Assembly: GCF_004193775.1 (NCBI RefSeq)
Contig: NC_041016.1
Span: 45,756,767 to 45,820,766, forward strand
Direction: 5' to 3'
DNA from: Glycine soja
Taxonomy: Eukaryota; Streptophyta; Magnoliopsida; Fabales; Fabaceae
Length of the DNA stretch: 64,000 nucleotides
Positions 44,992-58,700 of this stretch are shown here, one piece after another; position 1 is the first letter of the stretch, and each line of letters opens with the position of its first letter. A program made the translations under genes and the position numbers. The notes below the pieces were generated by a model. It saw nothing but the letters and a program-made list of their open reading frames with translations, made no database searches and was not told where the DNA came from.

Positions 44992-47900
44992 CAAACATGA
45001 AAATCATAGTTTACCATTTTAATATTCCCGAGAAACTAAAAACTTTCCATTTATCAAACTTCACCTAACAAAATAGAAATAGCTAAACAATTAGTATTTT
45101 TTTTACATTTTTAACATCAGGCACATGTATTCTCAAAAATATTCATTCATAATGTTTCTAAGGATACACTAATAGAAATTTTGGTAAATAATTCTTTTTG
45201 ATTTAATATTTTAAAATATAAGAGGTATTCACTTCTTTCATCATTAAATATTTGATTTGAAAGAATTTTTCTAAAAATTAAATAAGTATTAAATGAAAGA
45301 CTTTTAAATATCTGATGTCATTTATTGCATGAGTTACTTATCCCTCCTTTCTAAGTACCGCATGAGGGTCACCACTCCCAATGACAACATTTTTTCATAA
45401 TAACATTGGACGCTAATTTGATATGGAGTGTGAACACATAATTTTTAGCACGTACTATTGCAACTTCAAGCTTTTACATGCATGTTCACACCATATTTAC
45501 TATACTTCGATCAACTGATGCAATCTATTTGATTGAAAAGATAATTTATATTACTCTTCTAATGTAGTCGACAACTAAAAAAAACATAACAGAAAGTAAT
45601 GCTTAAGCCAATCAAATCAAGTCATTTTGAATCTCATCATTACTATCATGCATCTCAAAGAGAAGGAGAATCAGGCATCGTAATGCATAGCACAACAAAA
45701 CATTAAAAGAAAACATGCCTTCTAAAGCCAACCAAGGTAAAAATGTATTCATATTTGGTGAACTTTTTCAAAATAATAACACATATATAAAAACATGGTG
45801 GAACAATCTGACCACATGCACAACACATTCCACACATTATTTCTGAAAATGAGTGGTAAGGGAATATAATAAAGCATTGTTATTAAAACTGTACGTGCAC
45901 TAAGATAACAAGGGTGTCATGACAAAAGGAACACATTGTGATTTTGAAAATTAGAAAACCCAAAGTTTTTTAGGGCATTTCACCAAACATACAACTTGCA
46001 ACCCATTTGGCAAAAGAAATAGTGAGTAGAAAATGGAACTTGCAGACAAAAAACAAATAAAAGAAAGATGATTTTCTCTTTTTCATTCACAGAAAAGAAA
46101 AATTGAAGAAACACACTGCAAACAAAAGTTTGGATTTCCTTATGTGACATTATACTAACTAGTGAAAATTTAGCCCTTAATTTAAAGCTAAATAGAGATC
46201 CAGAATTTAAATAACTAAAAAAGGAATGATAGTGCTTTGATGGTGTGGACATTTTCACCAAAATGAATCCAAGTGAAAATTGCACGGGACCTGCATCCCC
46301 CAATGCATACCTTCATGAAAACTAAAGAAAATTAAGAGTGAAGTAGTAACATAATGAAAGTACTTCAAAAAATGCCAAGTAGATCTATTACAAAAATATG
46401 TGCCCTTACATACTCTTCAATAATTAGAAAGTTCTTGAATAACAATTAAAAAATTAATTTGTATATAAAGAAAATTTTATGTAGTATAATAAATCTAACA
46501 CGACACAATGATAATAATTTAGTGAGTAAGTCTACAAAAAGTTGAGTTAATTGTTTTTTGAATTTGAGAATATTATTACTTGAAATACGCCAATGGTCTG
46601 ATTAATGGATGGGCTTCCTATGCTAAGAAATAAGAGTAGAAACACCACTACTTTACCACAATTATGATGATGATCTCCTGTCTTCTATTATATTATTGGC
46701 TGCAACTTTTTCTTTATCAATGCATATTTTAATTTGTTTTCTTCCATTACAAAATGCAAGGTTGAGAAGAGTTTGCTTTTTCAACACATTACTAGTTAGC
46801 TTTGGTAGTTGATTTAAGTTGTGTTTACATAGCAAAATAAAAAACCAAAAATAAAAAAGTTAGTTAAGCACAATCTCCATATAACTCAGATCTTGAACCA
46901 TTCTCTCACTTTATTTAGCATGAAAGGTTTTTATTCAGTTATTGAAAAATAAAAAATAGTTAAGCACAATCTCCATATAGATTCATAGATAATATTTTAT
47001 ATGAAAGTTTCTATTTGGAAAAAAAATACAACCATGTCACTCATGTATGGCTTGCATTGCACATCTAAGACATCTAGGCAGCAAAATAATCTTTGAAAAT
47101 TACAAGTCAAATGCACACCGAACCACATGAATCCAAAATGTAATATGGTGGTAATTTTTTCATGTATGGAATCCTCACACTTTCAACCAATGATAAGTCC
47201 ACAATATTGATGTAAACCTTCTCTACACACTTTCACGTATTGAAACCATCGTACTTATAAAATAGTTTGTCAATTCTTGAAGAAAACATAAAGACTCCTT
47301 TCATGATTTTAGCAGCTTGATCATTGAACCAAAGACTCAATATTTTTTCATTGTCTCTATGTTTTTTCCTATGAAAATACAATTGAGATTAACTACAAGC
47401 TAACTGAGAATATGTTAAAAAAATCCATTCTCAACCTTCAATTTTTTAATGCAAGAAAAGAAATTGAAATATGCAATGATATAAAACAATGGAAACAACA
47501 ACTCCATGTAATCTTAGTTAAATTAAATTTAATCAATCTCTGCAAAATCATGTTTGGGTGCAAACAATAGAGAATGTAAAAGAAGTTCAATCCATATGCA
47601 TTGAAGCAATGGAACTATGTATGGTTCATAAAAGAAATAAGCAATCTTAAATATCGTGTGCGATATTTGTACACATAAATGTAAAGAAATAGAGAATTGT
47701 TTAGTTTTATGCTTCAAAATGTGATTATATACAAAATATTATATATAATCTTAGAGTTTAAGTTTGAGTTATCCTTCTATATGATTCCAATGAAATGGAA
47801 TGAGAGAAAAAAAAACATACAAAATAAAACATCTAAATTATCTGGAAGAACGAAGGGGTGAGGAAAGAGAAACAAACTTAAGTTTGGAGGCACAGTTAGT

Positions 47901-48206
47901 TGTTTTCTTCACCATGATGAATGAATCAAAAGAGAATGAGGTGAGAAAGTAATGAAAAGATTAAATTAAACAAAGACATTAAATAAGTGTAAGGCTCTTT
48001 GGAAGTGAGTCTGCCTTCTTCTAGCACTGCAAAATTTATAGTGTCATGTCATTACACAAGATGTATATGGTGGTAATTTTTCCCAGTAAGTACAATAACT
48101 TTCCTAAAGATATGATAGAGAGTGTTCACATCAATAATGTGGACTTCTGATTTTCCAAAAGTATTAGGATTTCATACAAGGAAAAATTACCAACATCTAC
48201 ATCTTG
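44992..48206. other. AT-rich repeat and palindrome-derived sequence, unit 2
   Basis: First copy of the 310-bp AT-rich repeat (44992-45305), then a deletion junction at about 45438, then sequence aligning to unit 1 27190-29952 including the collapsed palindrome (about 46700-47570) and the short foldback (48056-48209). No gene. Confidence 0.7.
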
Positions 48207-50235
48207 TGTAACAACACATTTTTTGTAAAATAAATTAAAAAGGACTTTATTTAAAAATAAATAGAGTTTTAGGAAAATAATGATTTTTTTGTAATTAAAT
48301 AAATAAAAAGAAATAATTTTATTAATCAAAAAAATGATTTTAAGGTAAATAAATTAAGTTATCTTCTTATAAAATAAAATTAATGTTTTATTTATTTATT
48401 TGATAGGGAGTAAAATATAGCTCTTTTTTATAAAATAATAAAATAAAGAAAAATAGAGTAAATAATAGGATGAAAGTATCATTGCTATAAATAGAGATAT
48501 ATTAGGTTATTTTTACATTTACCATATGTTTTTATGCTCTGCCATCCTCTAGCTCAAGTTCACTTTCCCTTCAACCTCTTCGAAAATCCTCTTTTTTTTC
48601 ACGCATACATTCAAACATGTATCAGTAAAAGTACGATCTCAAACTTATTTATCCTTGGATCACTGTGAAATTTGAACAACAACTTCGAAACCTTTGGTGA
48701 TTTGCGAAATAATGTCTATGGTGAGAGACATTGCCCTCGCGCGTAGCTCTCTTTCTCCCTCACGCGTAGCTCTTTTTTTCCCATGTAACTTGTTTTGAAC
48801 ACATGACTAATGTGAAGGTATGGAATGTGATTTTGTGATTAAATCCTTAGGACAAGTGATGTTGTGCAATGATTGAAACTTCTTTACTTTACTATTGTGT
48901 TTAATAAAATAATAAAGAAATTAATATATTTGCAGTTTTTGATTAGCAGAAGTTAAAAGAAAAAGATCTCAAGTACTTTAGAGGGAAATTGATGCAAAAA
49001 TTGGAAGTAAAAACCTTGAAGAAAAATTGGAAGAATTAGACAGCCCGCTTAGGAAGCAAGACAGGCTCAGCGCGCAGTCTCACTTAGTGGGCAAGTTCAG
49101 GCTTAGTGTGTAGTCTCGCTCAATGTGCAACACAGGCTTAGCGTGAAGAAGCCTGAAGGCGTGTTTAGCGAGAAAGTCCGCGCTAAGCGCGATGTTGTGT
49201 GAAAATTAAGCTATCCTAGGCCTATAAAAAGATTAGGAAGTAGAAGGGAAGGCCATAACCCATACACTGAGATAACACCACGCCCGAAGACTTAGAGTTC
49301 TCTAATGAATACATCCTAAGCCTGAGTATCTCCAACTTGGAAAACCCTCTTTCTATGTCCATTATCCTCTTTTCCTCCTCTATCCATCCATCTTCTTCCA
49401 TCCACATTAACCCCCTAAAGTGTAAAAGTCTTTCATGACAATGAAAGGCTAATCCCCCTTTAGTTAGGGTCTGGCAGGCCTAAAAAGCCAACAAATGTAT
49501 TATATGCTTCATATCTATCAATACAAACAAGTGTTTTGTTTCTTATTATCTTTTCTTGTTTTATTTCATGTATCATTCATTCTTGCATCATCTTTAGGGG
49601 TTTGGTGCTTGAAAGAGGGTAATCCTTAGTAGAAATACATGGAAGGTTTTATATGCATCAGTTTTAGGGATTAGTCGCTCGAAAGAGGATAATTTTTAAT
49701 AGAACTCAAAGGTAGGGACATCTTAATAAAATCATTGCTAGACATAGAGTGATTGCATTATGCCCATGTATCAAAGAAAACATCTAGAATTACAACTTCA
49801 TGTTTTTTATCTATTGAATCTTTGCAAAGACATCTGGGAGATAGATTGGTAAGATAGGCTTGTCATCGTGAGACATCAGAGGCTAGTATTTTAATAGATG
49901 TGGGTAGGAAAAATTGACCAAATTGATAGAGAAAAATCTAAAATCATACATCTTAGGCAAATAAGGCATGCTAGCCCCCAACATTATTGCATTTTGATTC
50001 CATCTTTTCACATTCAAATTGTTGTTTATTTTTCTTGTTATCTTTTCCTTTGCCTTAGTCTAAATTTCAAACTTACAATTCATTATCACTTTCTTCTTTT
50101 GTTTCTTCTCATTGCTTAATTATTGGGTTTGCATCACTTAAGTACAACCAAAGTCCCTATGGATTCAACACTTAAACTTCTATTTTAATCTTTACTACTT
50201 GTGATAAAATTAGGACACTTGTCAATCTATTAAAT
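48207..50235 (+). mobile_element. Long LTR of an Athila/Tat-like gypsy element, unit 2
   Basis: Starts TGTAACAACACATTTTTTG; its end (TATTAAATA) is mutated relative to unit 1. It is followed by TGGCACTGTTGCAGGGGA (50242), a decayed tRNA-Asp-type primer-binding site. Missing about 75 bp internally around 48870 relative to unit 1. Confidence 0.78.
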
Positions 50236-50535
50236 AGTTTTTGGCACTGTTGCAGGGGACTTTGGTTTTCGTACTTGGTTGTTACAATTTCCAATTTGAG
50301 AGAAATCATTCTTTATTTTTCATCTTTTAATTTTTTTTTAAAAAAACGGTTATCATTTTTTCTTTACTCACTCTTATTTTATTCTTTTTAAAAAAATAAT
50401 AATTGTAATAATAATGATAGTAATAATAATAATAATAATTTAAGTTGTAATTTTTATTCTGTGATAACCGGCAAGGTAGTTGTTTCCTTTGTGTGCATGC
50501 GAGGAAACAAACTAGTTCCTTTGGAAGAACGCATC

Positions 50536-51004
50536 ATGGCAGAAGACCACCCATAGAGGATGACGCTAGAGGACTACTCTAGCCTTGCCACACCTTAGTA
50601 CTTCACCAGCATAGCCAGACCAGATGTGCAAGCGACCAATATTTCATATCCACATTCCCTCATCCAGCTAATTCAAGGGAATCTATTTCATGGTCTGCCG
50701 AGTGAAGATCCATACATACGCACACCTGGCCACATACATCGAGACTTGCAACACGGTGAAGATAGCAGGAGTACCAGAAGACGCCATTCACCTCAACCTA
50801 TTTTCTTTCTCTTTGGCAGGTGAAGCGAAAAGATGGCTTTACTCATTCAAGGGGAATAGCCTGCGGGCGTGGGAAGAGATGGTGGAGAAGTTCCTGAAGA
50901 AGTACTTCCCGAAGTCCAAGACCGCTGAGAGGAAGGTGGAAATCTCATTTAATCATGTAGAAGAAAATACAAATAATAATTCAAGCACGCTCAACAAAAG
51001 TGTT
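50536..51004 (+). pseudogene. Athila/Tat-like gag fragment, unit 2
   Basis: After MAEDHP a TAG interrupts, then the core reads in two frames: PHSLIQLIQGNLFHGLPSED, then (from 50720) HLATYIETCNTVKIAGVPED and LFSFSLAGEAKRWLYSFKG with WEEMVEKFLKKYFPKSKTAE. This is the Retrotrans_gag core (W...F...FFP). Gag would form the virus-like particle of the retroelement. It stops at about 50950 and runs into unrelated inverted LTR sequence. Two stops and one frameshift are visible. Confidence 0.8.
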
Positions 51005-51009
51005 CATAA

Positions 51010-51736
51010 GTAATCACATAGAGGTTCAACCTTCTTTGATACCACTAAATGTGAGATCCTCTATCCCGACATACATATAAATAAGAAAAACATATATAAA
51101 TGTAGAATTTAATTGAACCAATTTTATTTAAATCACATACACAAATTCACGTGGGTAAAAGGATCACATCGGCTTCACCATTACCAAATAAAACTTATTA
51201 AAAACGTATCCGGCTCAGAATAAGGGCGTCAAAGTTAACAAACGAACTCAGGTTAAGCAGTGGAATAAAATAAACTAAAATAACATCACTAATTGAAATA
51301 AAAACTTATGTCTCAATGTCACATCCTATTAGAGCATTGTGTCTTAGTGTTCTCTAGCACGAGATTCTTTAAAGCCATCCACCTAACCATCTGCTCCCAC
51401 GAACACAAAGTTTGAGATCATCACACTATCCAAACACAAGCAACACATAGGGAGTGAGTTATCACATTCCTAAAAGGGTAAATATAAATGAAAACATACA
51501 CACACACACAAAATATAAGTATAACAGGCTGAACTTAGCACAATTCACATCATTTTACCATTCATTGCATAACATCACTTGTCCCAAAGATTTAATCACA
51601 AAATCATATTCCACATCTTCAAATTAATCATGTGTTCAAAACAACAAATCTCAAGCTGAACACAACATCTCACACTCATACCATTCATTACTCATTATCA
51701 CGAACAAGTCACAGATATCATTAGGTTATTAACTAA
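51010..51736 (-). mobile_element. Inverted LTR-related fragment, unit 2
   Basis: CAATTCACATCATTTTACC and the following TTAATCACAAAATCATATTCC (about 51540-51610) are the reverse complement of 30547-30640 in the forward LTR. Positions 51010-51530 are related non-coding sequence with a (CA)n stretch at about 51505. The fragment ends where AAAGGATATAGTAAGCATG (51735) rejoins the unit-1 pattern at 35734. Confidence 0.65.
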
Positions 51737-53637
51737 AGGATATAGTAAGCATGGAAATTAACTAAACTTGGTTATTCATTAATCAAAACAAAATTGGCTT
51801 CAAGAAAATGAGCTCTCCCACAAGGCCAAACGTAACTACCTTCAACATCTACTCAACCAACCAACCTATCCGTAAAGCCTCCTAAACTATTTAAAAATTA
51901 ACATATTAAAGAATTGAAACTTTCAGTTTTCATAGTGAGGTCTGAACAACCAAAAATATATAAAGTGATAGGAACTAACAAAAAAGAATCGACCATTTTA
52001 TTTGAATTCTTCAATGTAAGAGAGAATACAATTATTTGAAGATAAGTGTCTCTTTTCTTCTTGTTTATTGGAATCTTTATAGAACCAAGATATTAAGGAA
52101 ATAAAACTTTCAATATTTGAATTTTTTTTAAGCAAAAACCCACAATTTCCAAGACTCTATATCATTGATATTGGAGTAGACATCATTGAGTTAGCCTTGC
52201 ATCATATTAAGAAATCAGCAATTTAGCAGTACACCAAAAGTCTCTTCATATCCTGTAGGTGTTGAATCTTTCCTATTAATCAGCGGGTCATGAATATCTT
52301 TGTACACACTTGCCAAAGACCAAACTTGAAACAACTTTGCACAGTAAACTTAAAAATCATGAAGACAGGAACCCAAGTTAATTGTCGACAATATGGAGTA
52401 ACTAAAACCAGAAACCTTAGCACTATTGCAACTCTAAGCTTTTACATGCATGTGCACACCATATTTACTATACTTTGATCAACTGATACAATCTATTTGA
52501 TTGAAAAGATAATTTATACTACTCTTCTAATGTAGTGGACAACTAAAATTAAAATAATATAATAGAAAATACTGCTAAAGCCATTCAAATCAAGTAATTT
52601 TGAATCTCACCATTACTATCACGCATGTCAAAGAGAAGGAGAATCAGACATCGTAATGCATAACACAACAAAACATTAAAAGAAAACATGTTTCCTAAAG
52701 CCAACCAAGGTAAAAATGTATTCATATTTCGTGAACTTTTTCAAAATTATAAGACACATATAACCATATATAAAAACATGGTGGAACAATCTGACCACAT
52801 GCACAACACAGACCGCACATTATTTCAGAAAATGAGTTGTAAGGAAAAATAATAATGCACTGTTAATAACACCGTAGGTGCACTAAGACAACAAGGGTGT
52901 CATGACAAAAGGAACACATTGGGATTTTGAAAATTAGAAAACCCAAAGTTTATTAGGGCATTTCACCAAACATACAACTCGCAACCGATCTGGCAGAAGA
53001 AATAGTGAGTAGAAAATGGAACTTGCAGACAAAAAACAAATAAAAGAAAGATGATTTTCTCTTTATCATTCGCAGAAAAGAAAAATTGAGGAAACACACT
53101 GCAAACAAATGTTTAGATTTCCTTATGTGACATTATACTAACTAGTGAATATTTAGCAGTTAATTTAAAGTTAATAGAGATGCAGAATGTAAATAATTAA
53201 AAAAGGAATTATGCGGCTTTGATGGTCTTGTCATTTTCACCAAAAAGAATCCAAGTGAAAATTCCATGGGACCTCCATTCCACGATGCATACCTTCATGA
53301 AAACTAAAGAAAATTAAGAGTGAAGTAGTAACATAGTGAAACTACATCAAAAAATGCCAAGTAGATCTGTTGCAAAAATATGTGTCCATACATACTTTTC
53401 AATAATTAGAAAGTTCTTGAATAACAATTAAAAAAATTATTTTGAATATAATGGATGGGCTTTGTATGCTAAGAAATAAGAGCAGAAACACCAGAACTTA
53501 ACCACAATTACATTGATGATCTCCTGTCTTCTTTTATATTATTGTCTGCAACTTTTTCTTTATCATTGCATATTTTAATTCGTTTTCTTCCATTACAAAA
53601 TGCAAGGTTGAGAAGAGGTTTTTTTTTTAACACATTA
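51737..53637. repeat. Right arm only of the large inverted repeat, unit 2
   Basis: Aligns with 35734-37347 of unit 1, with about 260 bp present here near 52730-53000 that unit 1 lacks at 36725. The left arm is absent. No gene. Confidence 0.75.
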
Positions 53638-54990
53638 CTAGTTAGCTTTTGTAGTTAATCTAATTTTTGTTTACTTAGTTAAAAAATCTTAGAGTACATT
53701 GATGAATCTTGAGCCTTTGTTCTCAATTATCAAGTTGGTAATATCAGAGAGGTGGTCTTTATACTTTCTTCAAGAATTGACAATCGATTTTGTAAGTAGA
53801 ATAACCTTCCTAAAGATATGATAGAGAGGGTTCACATCAATAATGTGGACTTATCGTATGCTAAAAATTTTAGGATTCCATACAACCATATATACATGTG
53901 GCCATGTGCATTTGACTTTTGCTTTAAAAAAAAACTTATTTTCTATCCAGAAGTCCCATATGTGCAATACAATTTTCCTAAAGAAAAATCATATTTTTGT
54001 TATATTAGTTTACTAAAAGAAACATTCTTATAAACTATTATGAATAAATCAATGTGGAGATTATTGTGTTTATCTATTTTTTTATTTTTCAAAATCCTTT
54101 ATGTTGAATAGAATGAATGAATGGCTAAAGATCAATCAGTCATTGGAAAAAGCCAAATGTACTATGATAAAAATCCTAAGAATGATAAACATGACTTTAC
54201 TAAGCCAAATGAACCAATTTTGCACAATAAATTAACATGGAGATGTACCCACATGTAGAGGTTCTATATGCATGTACATTATTTCCATTTTTATTTATTG
54301 TGCAAAAATCATTCTTCAACATCAGCGAAGCTATGTTTATACCCTTAGGATTTTAATCAAAGTATATTTGGCTTTTTCCAATAACTCATAGATCTAGAGC
54401 AATTCTCTCATTTTTATTTTGTATGAAAGATTTTGAAAAATCAAAAAATAGTTAAACACAATCTCCATATAGATTCATGCATAATATTTTATATGGAAGT
54501 TTCTATTTGAAAAAAAAAATACAAGCATGTAACTTTTGTGTGGCTTGCATTGCACATCTAAGACATCTAGGCTGAAAAATAGTCTTTGAAAATTGAAAGT
54601 CAAATGCGCACCAAACCACATGCATCCGAGATGTAATATGGTGGTAATTTTTTCATGTATGGAATCCTCACACTTTCAACCAATGATAAGTCCACATTAT
54701 TGATGTGAACATTCTCTACACACTTTCATGTATGGAAACCATTGTACTTACAAAATGGTTTTTCAATTTTTGAAGAAAGCATAAAGACTCCTTTCATGAT
54801 ATTAGAGGCTTAATCATTGAACCAAAGCCTCAAAATTGTTCCCATGTCTCTATGCCTTTTCCTATGAAAATAATATAATTGAGATTAACTGCAACCTAAC
54901 TGACAATGTTTTAAAATAATCCCTTCTCAACCTTCCATTTTGTAATGGAAGAAAAGAAATCAAAATATGCAATGATATAAATCAAGGAAA
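53550..54990. repeat. Imperfect long palindrome, unit 3
   Basis: Same fold as 37260-38720, centre near 54260. Partners include AATGTGGACTTATCG (53842) with GATAAGTCCACATTATTG (54687). No gene. Confidence 0.82.
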
Positions 54991-55124
54991 ACAACAACTC
55001 CATATAGTCTTAATTAAATTAAAATCAATCAATCTCTGCAAAATAATGTTTTGGTGCAAACAATAAAAAAATATAAAAGAAGTTTGATCCATATGCTTTG
55101 AAGCAAAGGAACTATTTATGGTTC

Positions 55125-58100
55125 TGTAACAATGAAAGGAAGGGCAGAAAGAACACTGGACAAGGAAGAGGATGAAGAGCACGTGATGGAAGAAGCAAGG
55201 GAATTAAGGAGAGGGGCCCGGTCCAAAATACCAAATTCCAAATTAAAGGATTTCTATTGGCATAAGGAGTAGTATTTATATTAGGCAGTTATAGCAGAGT
55301 GGGGGTGGAAGAATTATCGAATTCTCTCTCTGGATCTTACTTCTTTTTAGCATTCTGTTCCCTTTTGGGGCGGTTACTGTTTTTTTTTCTTTTGGTGGCT
55401 GTAATCCGTGGTTTCTTATGTTAATGGAGGATAACTCCTAACTACCTCTTGCATTTGTTTTCCTCTGCTACTAAATTCCTTCCATTCTTGCCTTCATTAA
55501 TTTGCCTCCATTACATTGGTGCTTTCATTGCTTCTTGGCAGACAACACACGCATGAAGGAGCTTACAGGGGATGTCAAAAGGATCCTGGAGATGATGGAA
55601 AACCGCAATAAAGAATATGCTGCTCGGTTTGAGACCTTAGAAACAACACTGGAGATGACACTCAAGGATAAAACTAGAGATCCTGGGAGTATATCACTGG
55701 CTATGAACAATCACCCTTTTAAGGTTAGGAATGTTAAGATTGATTTTCCCAGATTTGATGGATCAGATGTTTTCCTAGTTTTTTAACGATTATAAAACAC
55801 CGGATAACAACGATTGATTATTTCTTCAATTCACTTGGATAAAGAGGTTGTGCCCTGGTACCAAATGATGACTCGTGAAAATTCATTGAAAACATGGATT
55901 GCTTTTACGCGAGCCTTAGAGACAGAATTTGGCCCATCACCGTATGAATGTCCTACATCTCAGTTGTTTAAACTCACTCAAATTGGTTCAGTTCAGTCAT
56001 ATTACGTGCAGTTCACGGCTTTAGCTAATCGAGTACAAGGAATTACACAAGAAGCTCTATTGGATTGCTTTGTGGGAGGATTAAAACCTAATATCAGAAT
56101 GGATGTCATTGCGCAATCACCTACATCACTCCTCAGAACAGTTTCGTTGGCCAAACTCTATGAAGAGAAATATACACCTAAACTCAAACCTTTTTCTTCG
56201 AGTTTTTCTTCCAAAACACAAACCTCAAACACAAACTCAAACCTAAACACAAACCAAAAGAGCCCTCAATCCCTAAAATCCACAAGCTTACCCCCACTAT
56301 TACCCACACCATACACCAAACCTATCAATGTTAAGAAAATGACATCGGCAGAAATGCAGTTGAGAAGGGAAAGGGGCCTAAGCTTTACTTGTGATGACAA
56401 GTTTTCCCCTAGCCATCGTTGTCCTAATAAGCAACATTTTGTTCTACAGTGGGAAGAAGAGGATGATCCTGCATTACAACCAGATCCACCAGACGAGGTT
56501 GAGACAGCTGGTGACCCCAGTTTTCAAGATCATCATTTGTCTTATAATGCTTTAAAAGGCTCATCAGGTCTTGGAATAATGAAGTTTCAAGGATCAATAA
56601 ATGGATTGGGAGTGCAGATTCTACTAGATAGTGGGAGTTCAGATAACTTCCTCCAACCTAGACTAGCTCAATGCCTGAAGTTACCTGTAGAACCAATTCC
56701 TAATTTGCAGGTTTTGGTTGGAAATGGAAATGCCTTGACTGCTGCAGGATTAATTCAAGACTTGGAGGTGAAAATCCAAGGTCATACACTGAAGCTACCA
56801 ATTTACCTACTTCTAGTTTCTGGTGCTGATCTAGTGCTTGGGGCTGCATGGTTGGCAACAATTGGGCCTGATCTTTCTGATTATAGTACTCTGACATTGA
56901 AGTTTTACTTGGGTAATCAATTTATCACCTTACATGGCGAGAGACCCTCCCTACCACAACAGGCTTAATTTAATCACACGAGAAGAATGCAGCATACGCG
57001 TGCCATTGCAGAACTGTTTACTTTACAATACTCAAGGTTGGATGGTCCACAGGATCAGTTATTAGATATACCGGATGATATGGAACCAGAACTGGCCATG
57101 ATACTTTACATTTATAAAACAGTCTTTGATGTGCCATCAGGTTTACCCCCTAGAAGAACTCACAATCATTCAATCCCATTGGTTGAAGGTGTCAAAGGAT
57201 CAGATTGAAGTAATTAATGATAGATGACATGCTCAAGGAAGGGATTATTGCCCCTAGCAGAAGCCCTTTTTCACCTCCAATCATTCTTGTCAAGAAGAAG
57301 GATGGCACTTGGAGATTTTGCACAGATTACAGGGCCTTGAATGCCATCACAATCAAAGATAGCTTTCCTATTCCCACTGTTGATGAACTAATTGATGAAC
57401 TACATGGGGCAGTATATTTCTCAAAGCTTGATTTGAGATTTGGTTATCACCAAATACTAGTAAATGAGGGGACATGCATAAAACAGCTTTCAGGACACAT
57501 CAAGGGCATTATGAATGGCTTGTCATGCCATTTGGGCTCACTAATGCCCCTGCTACATTTCAGTCTCTCATGAATGAGGTATTTCAATGCTATTTAAGGA
57601 AATTTGTACTAGTCTTTTTTGATGACATACTTATATATAGTCCAAACTGGTCAGCTCATTTACAACATTTGGAAACAGTGCTGAAAGTGTTACAACAACA
57701 TAATTTGTATGCCAAATTATCCAAATGTTCATTTGGCTTACAAGAGATCAATTACTTGGGCCACACAGTATCAGGCAAGGGAGTAACAATGGATCAAGAA
57801 AAGGTTCAAGCAGTCCTGAATTGGCCATATCCTATAAATCTGAAGCAATTGAGAGGCTTCCTCCGTCTGACTGGATACTACAGCAAACTTATCAAAGGTT
57901 ATGCGTCAATCGCAACTCCTTTATCCAATTCGTTGAAGAAGGAAAACTTTCATTGGAATGACCACACTTCCAAGGCTTTTGACAATTTGAAAGCCGCAAT
58001 TACCAAGGCACCAGTACTGGCATTGCCTGATTTTTCCAAAGCCTTTACATTGGAAAATGATGCCTCTGGTATTGGCATTAGGGCTGTATTGAGTCAGGAA

Positions 58101-58700
58101 CAACACCCAATAGCTTTTTTCACTAAGAAGTTCACACCTAGGATGCAAAGACAGTCAGCTAATATTAGGGAGTCCTATGCCATCACAGAAGCAGTTGCAA
58201 AATTCAGACATTATTTACATGGGCATCGATTTGTGATCAAAACTGACCAAAGAAGCCTCAAGTCACTCACTGAGCAAGCAATCCAAACACCAAAACAACA
58301 GAAATGGCTACATAAATTGCTAGGATATGACTTCTCTATTGAATACAAACCGGGCAAAGAGAATTTAGTTGCAGATTCCTTGTCTAGATCATTTTTCATG
58401 GCATGGTCTGAACCAAAACTTAAGTTAATTCAGTTGTTGAAAGAGGTAATACAAGCTGACTCTCAGTTGTAGGCCTTAAGGGAGCTATGCTTACAGAACA
58501 AAGCACCTGATCCTCACTATTGAATTCAGGATCAACTGTTGTATTGTAAGGGCAGGTTGGTGATTCCTAGTAATCATGAGTTGGTGAAGCGGATTTTGCA
58601 TGAATTTCACACTTCTTTGATTGGTGGACAGTTTAAGGGGGGTCACAAATATACAACACACTCCTCAGAACTCAGAAGTTATACTTACATCCATCAATTA
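55125..58700 (+). mobile_element. Truncated Ty3/gypsy retrotransposon, unit 3 (best preserved)
   Basis: The LTR starts at TGTAACAATG (55125) and ends CCATTACA (55515), 391 bp. The start is supported by comparison: GAACTATTTATGGTTC precedes it here, and the uninterrupted GAACTATGTATGGTTCATAAAAG stands at about 29359 and 47611. TTGGTGCTTTCATTG follows. Gag-PR-RT-RH is present, the element stops inside the integrase zinc finger, and there is no 3' LTR. Confidence 0.87.
55534..58640 (+). pseudogene. Broken gypsy gag-pol, unit 3
   Basis: Gag reads through the sites that are stops in units 1 and 2 (AGA at 55676-55678; a Ser codon in SPTSLLR near 56130), but has a private deletion near 55775 (loss of the WIFKAE segment). 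A 384-codon frame (55814-56968) spans gag, a damaged zinc knuckle (LSFTCDDK, first Cys to Ser) and protease LLDSGSSDNF. RT/RNase H occupies 57217-58472, with a one-base loss near 57467 shifting frame. FFDD is intact (about 57619), as is the RNase H start LENDASG. TAG at 58470 precedes the integrase stub HEFHTSLIGG (about 58600). Confidence 0.88.

Larger units (their letters stand above)
37348..53637. repeat. Tandem compound unit 2 (about 16.3 kb)
   Basis: Same order as unit 1. It differs by loss of about 1.5 kb at 45438 (corresponding to unit 1 25670-27190), and by loss of the left arm of the large inverted repeat, where gag and an inverted LTR piece (51010-51736) lie instead. Shares several private lesions with unit 1. 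Confidence 0.88.
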
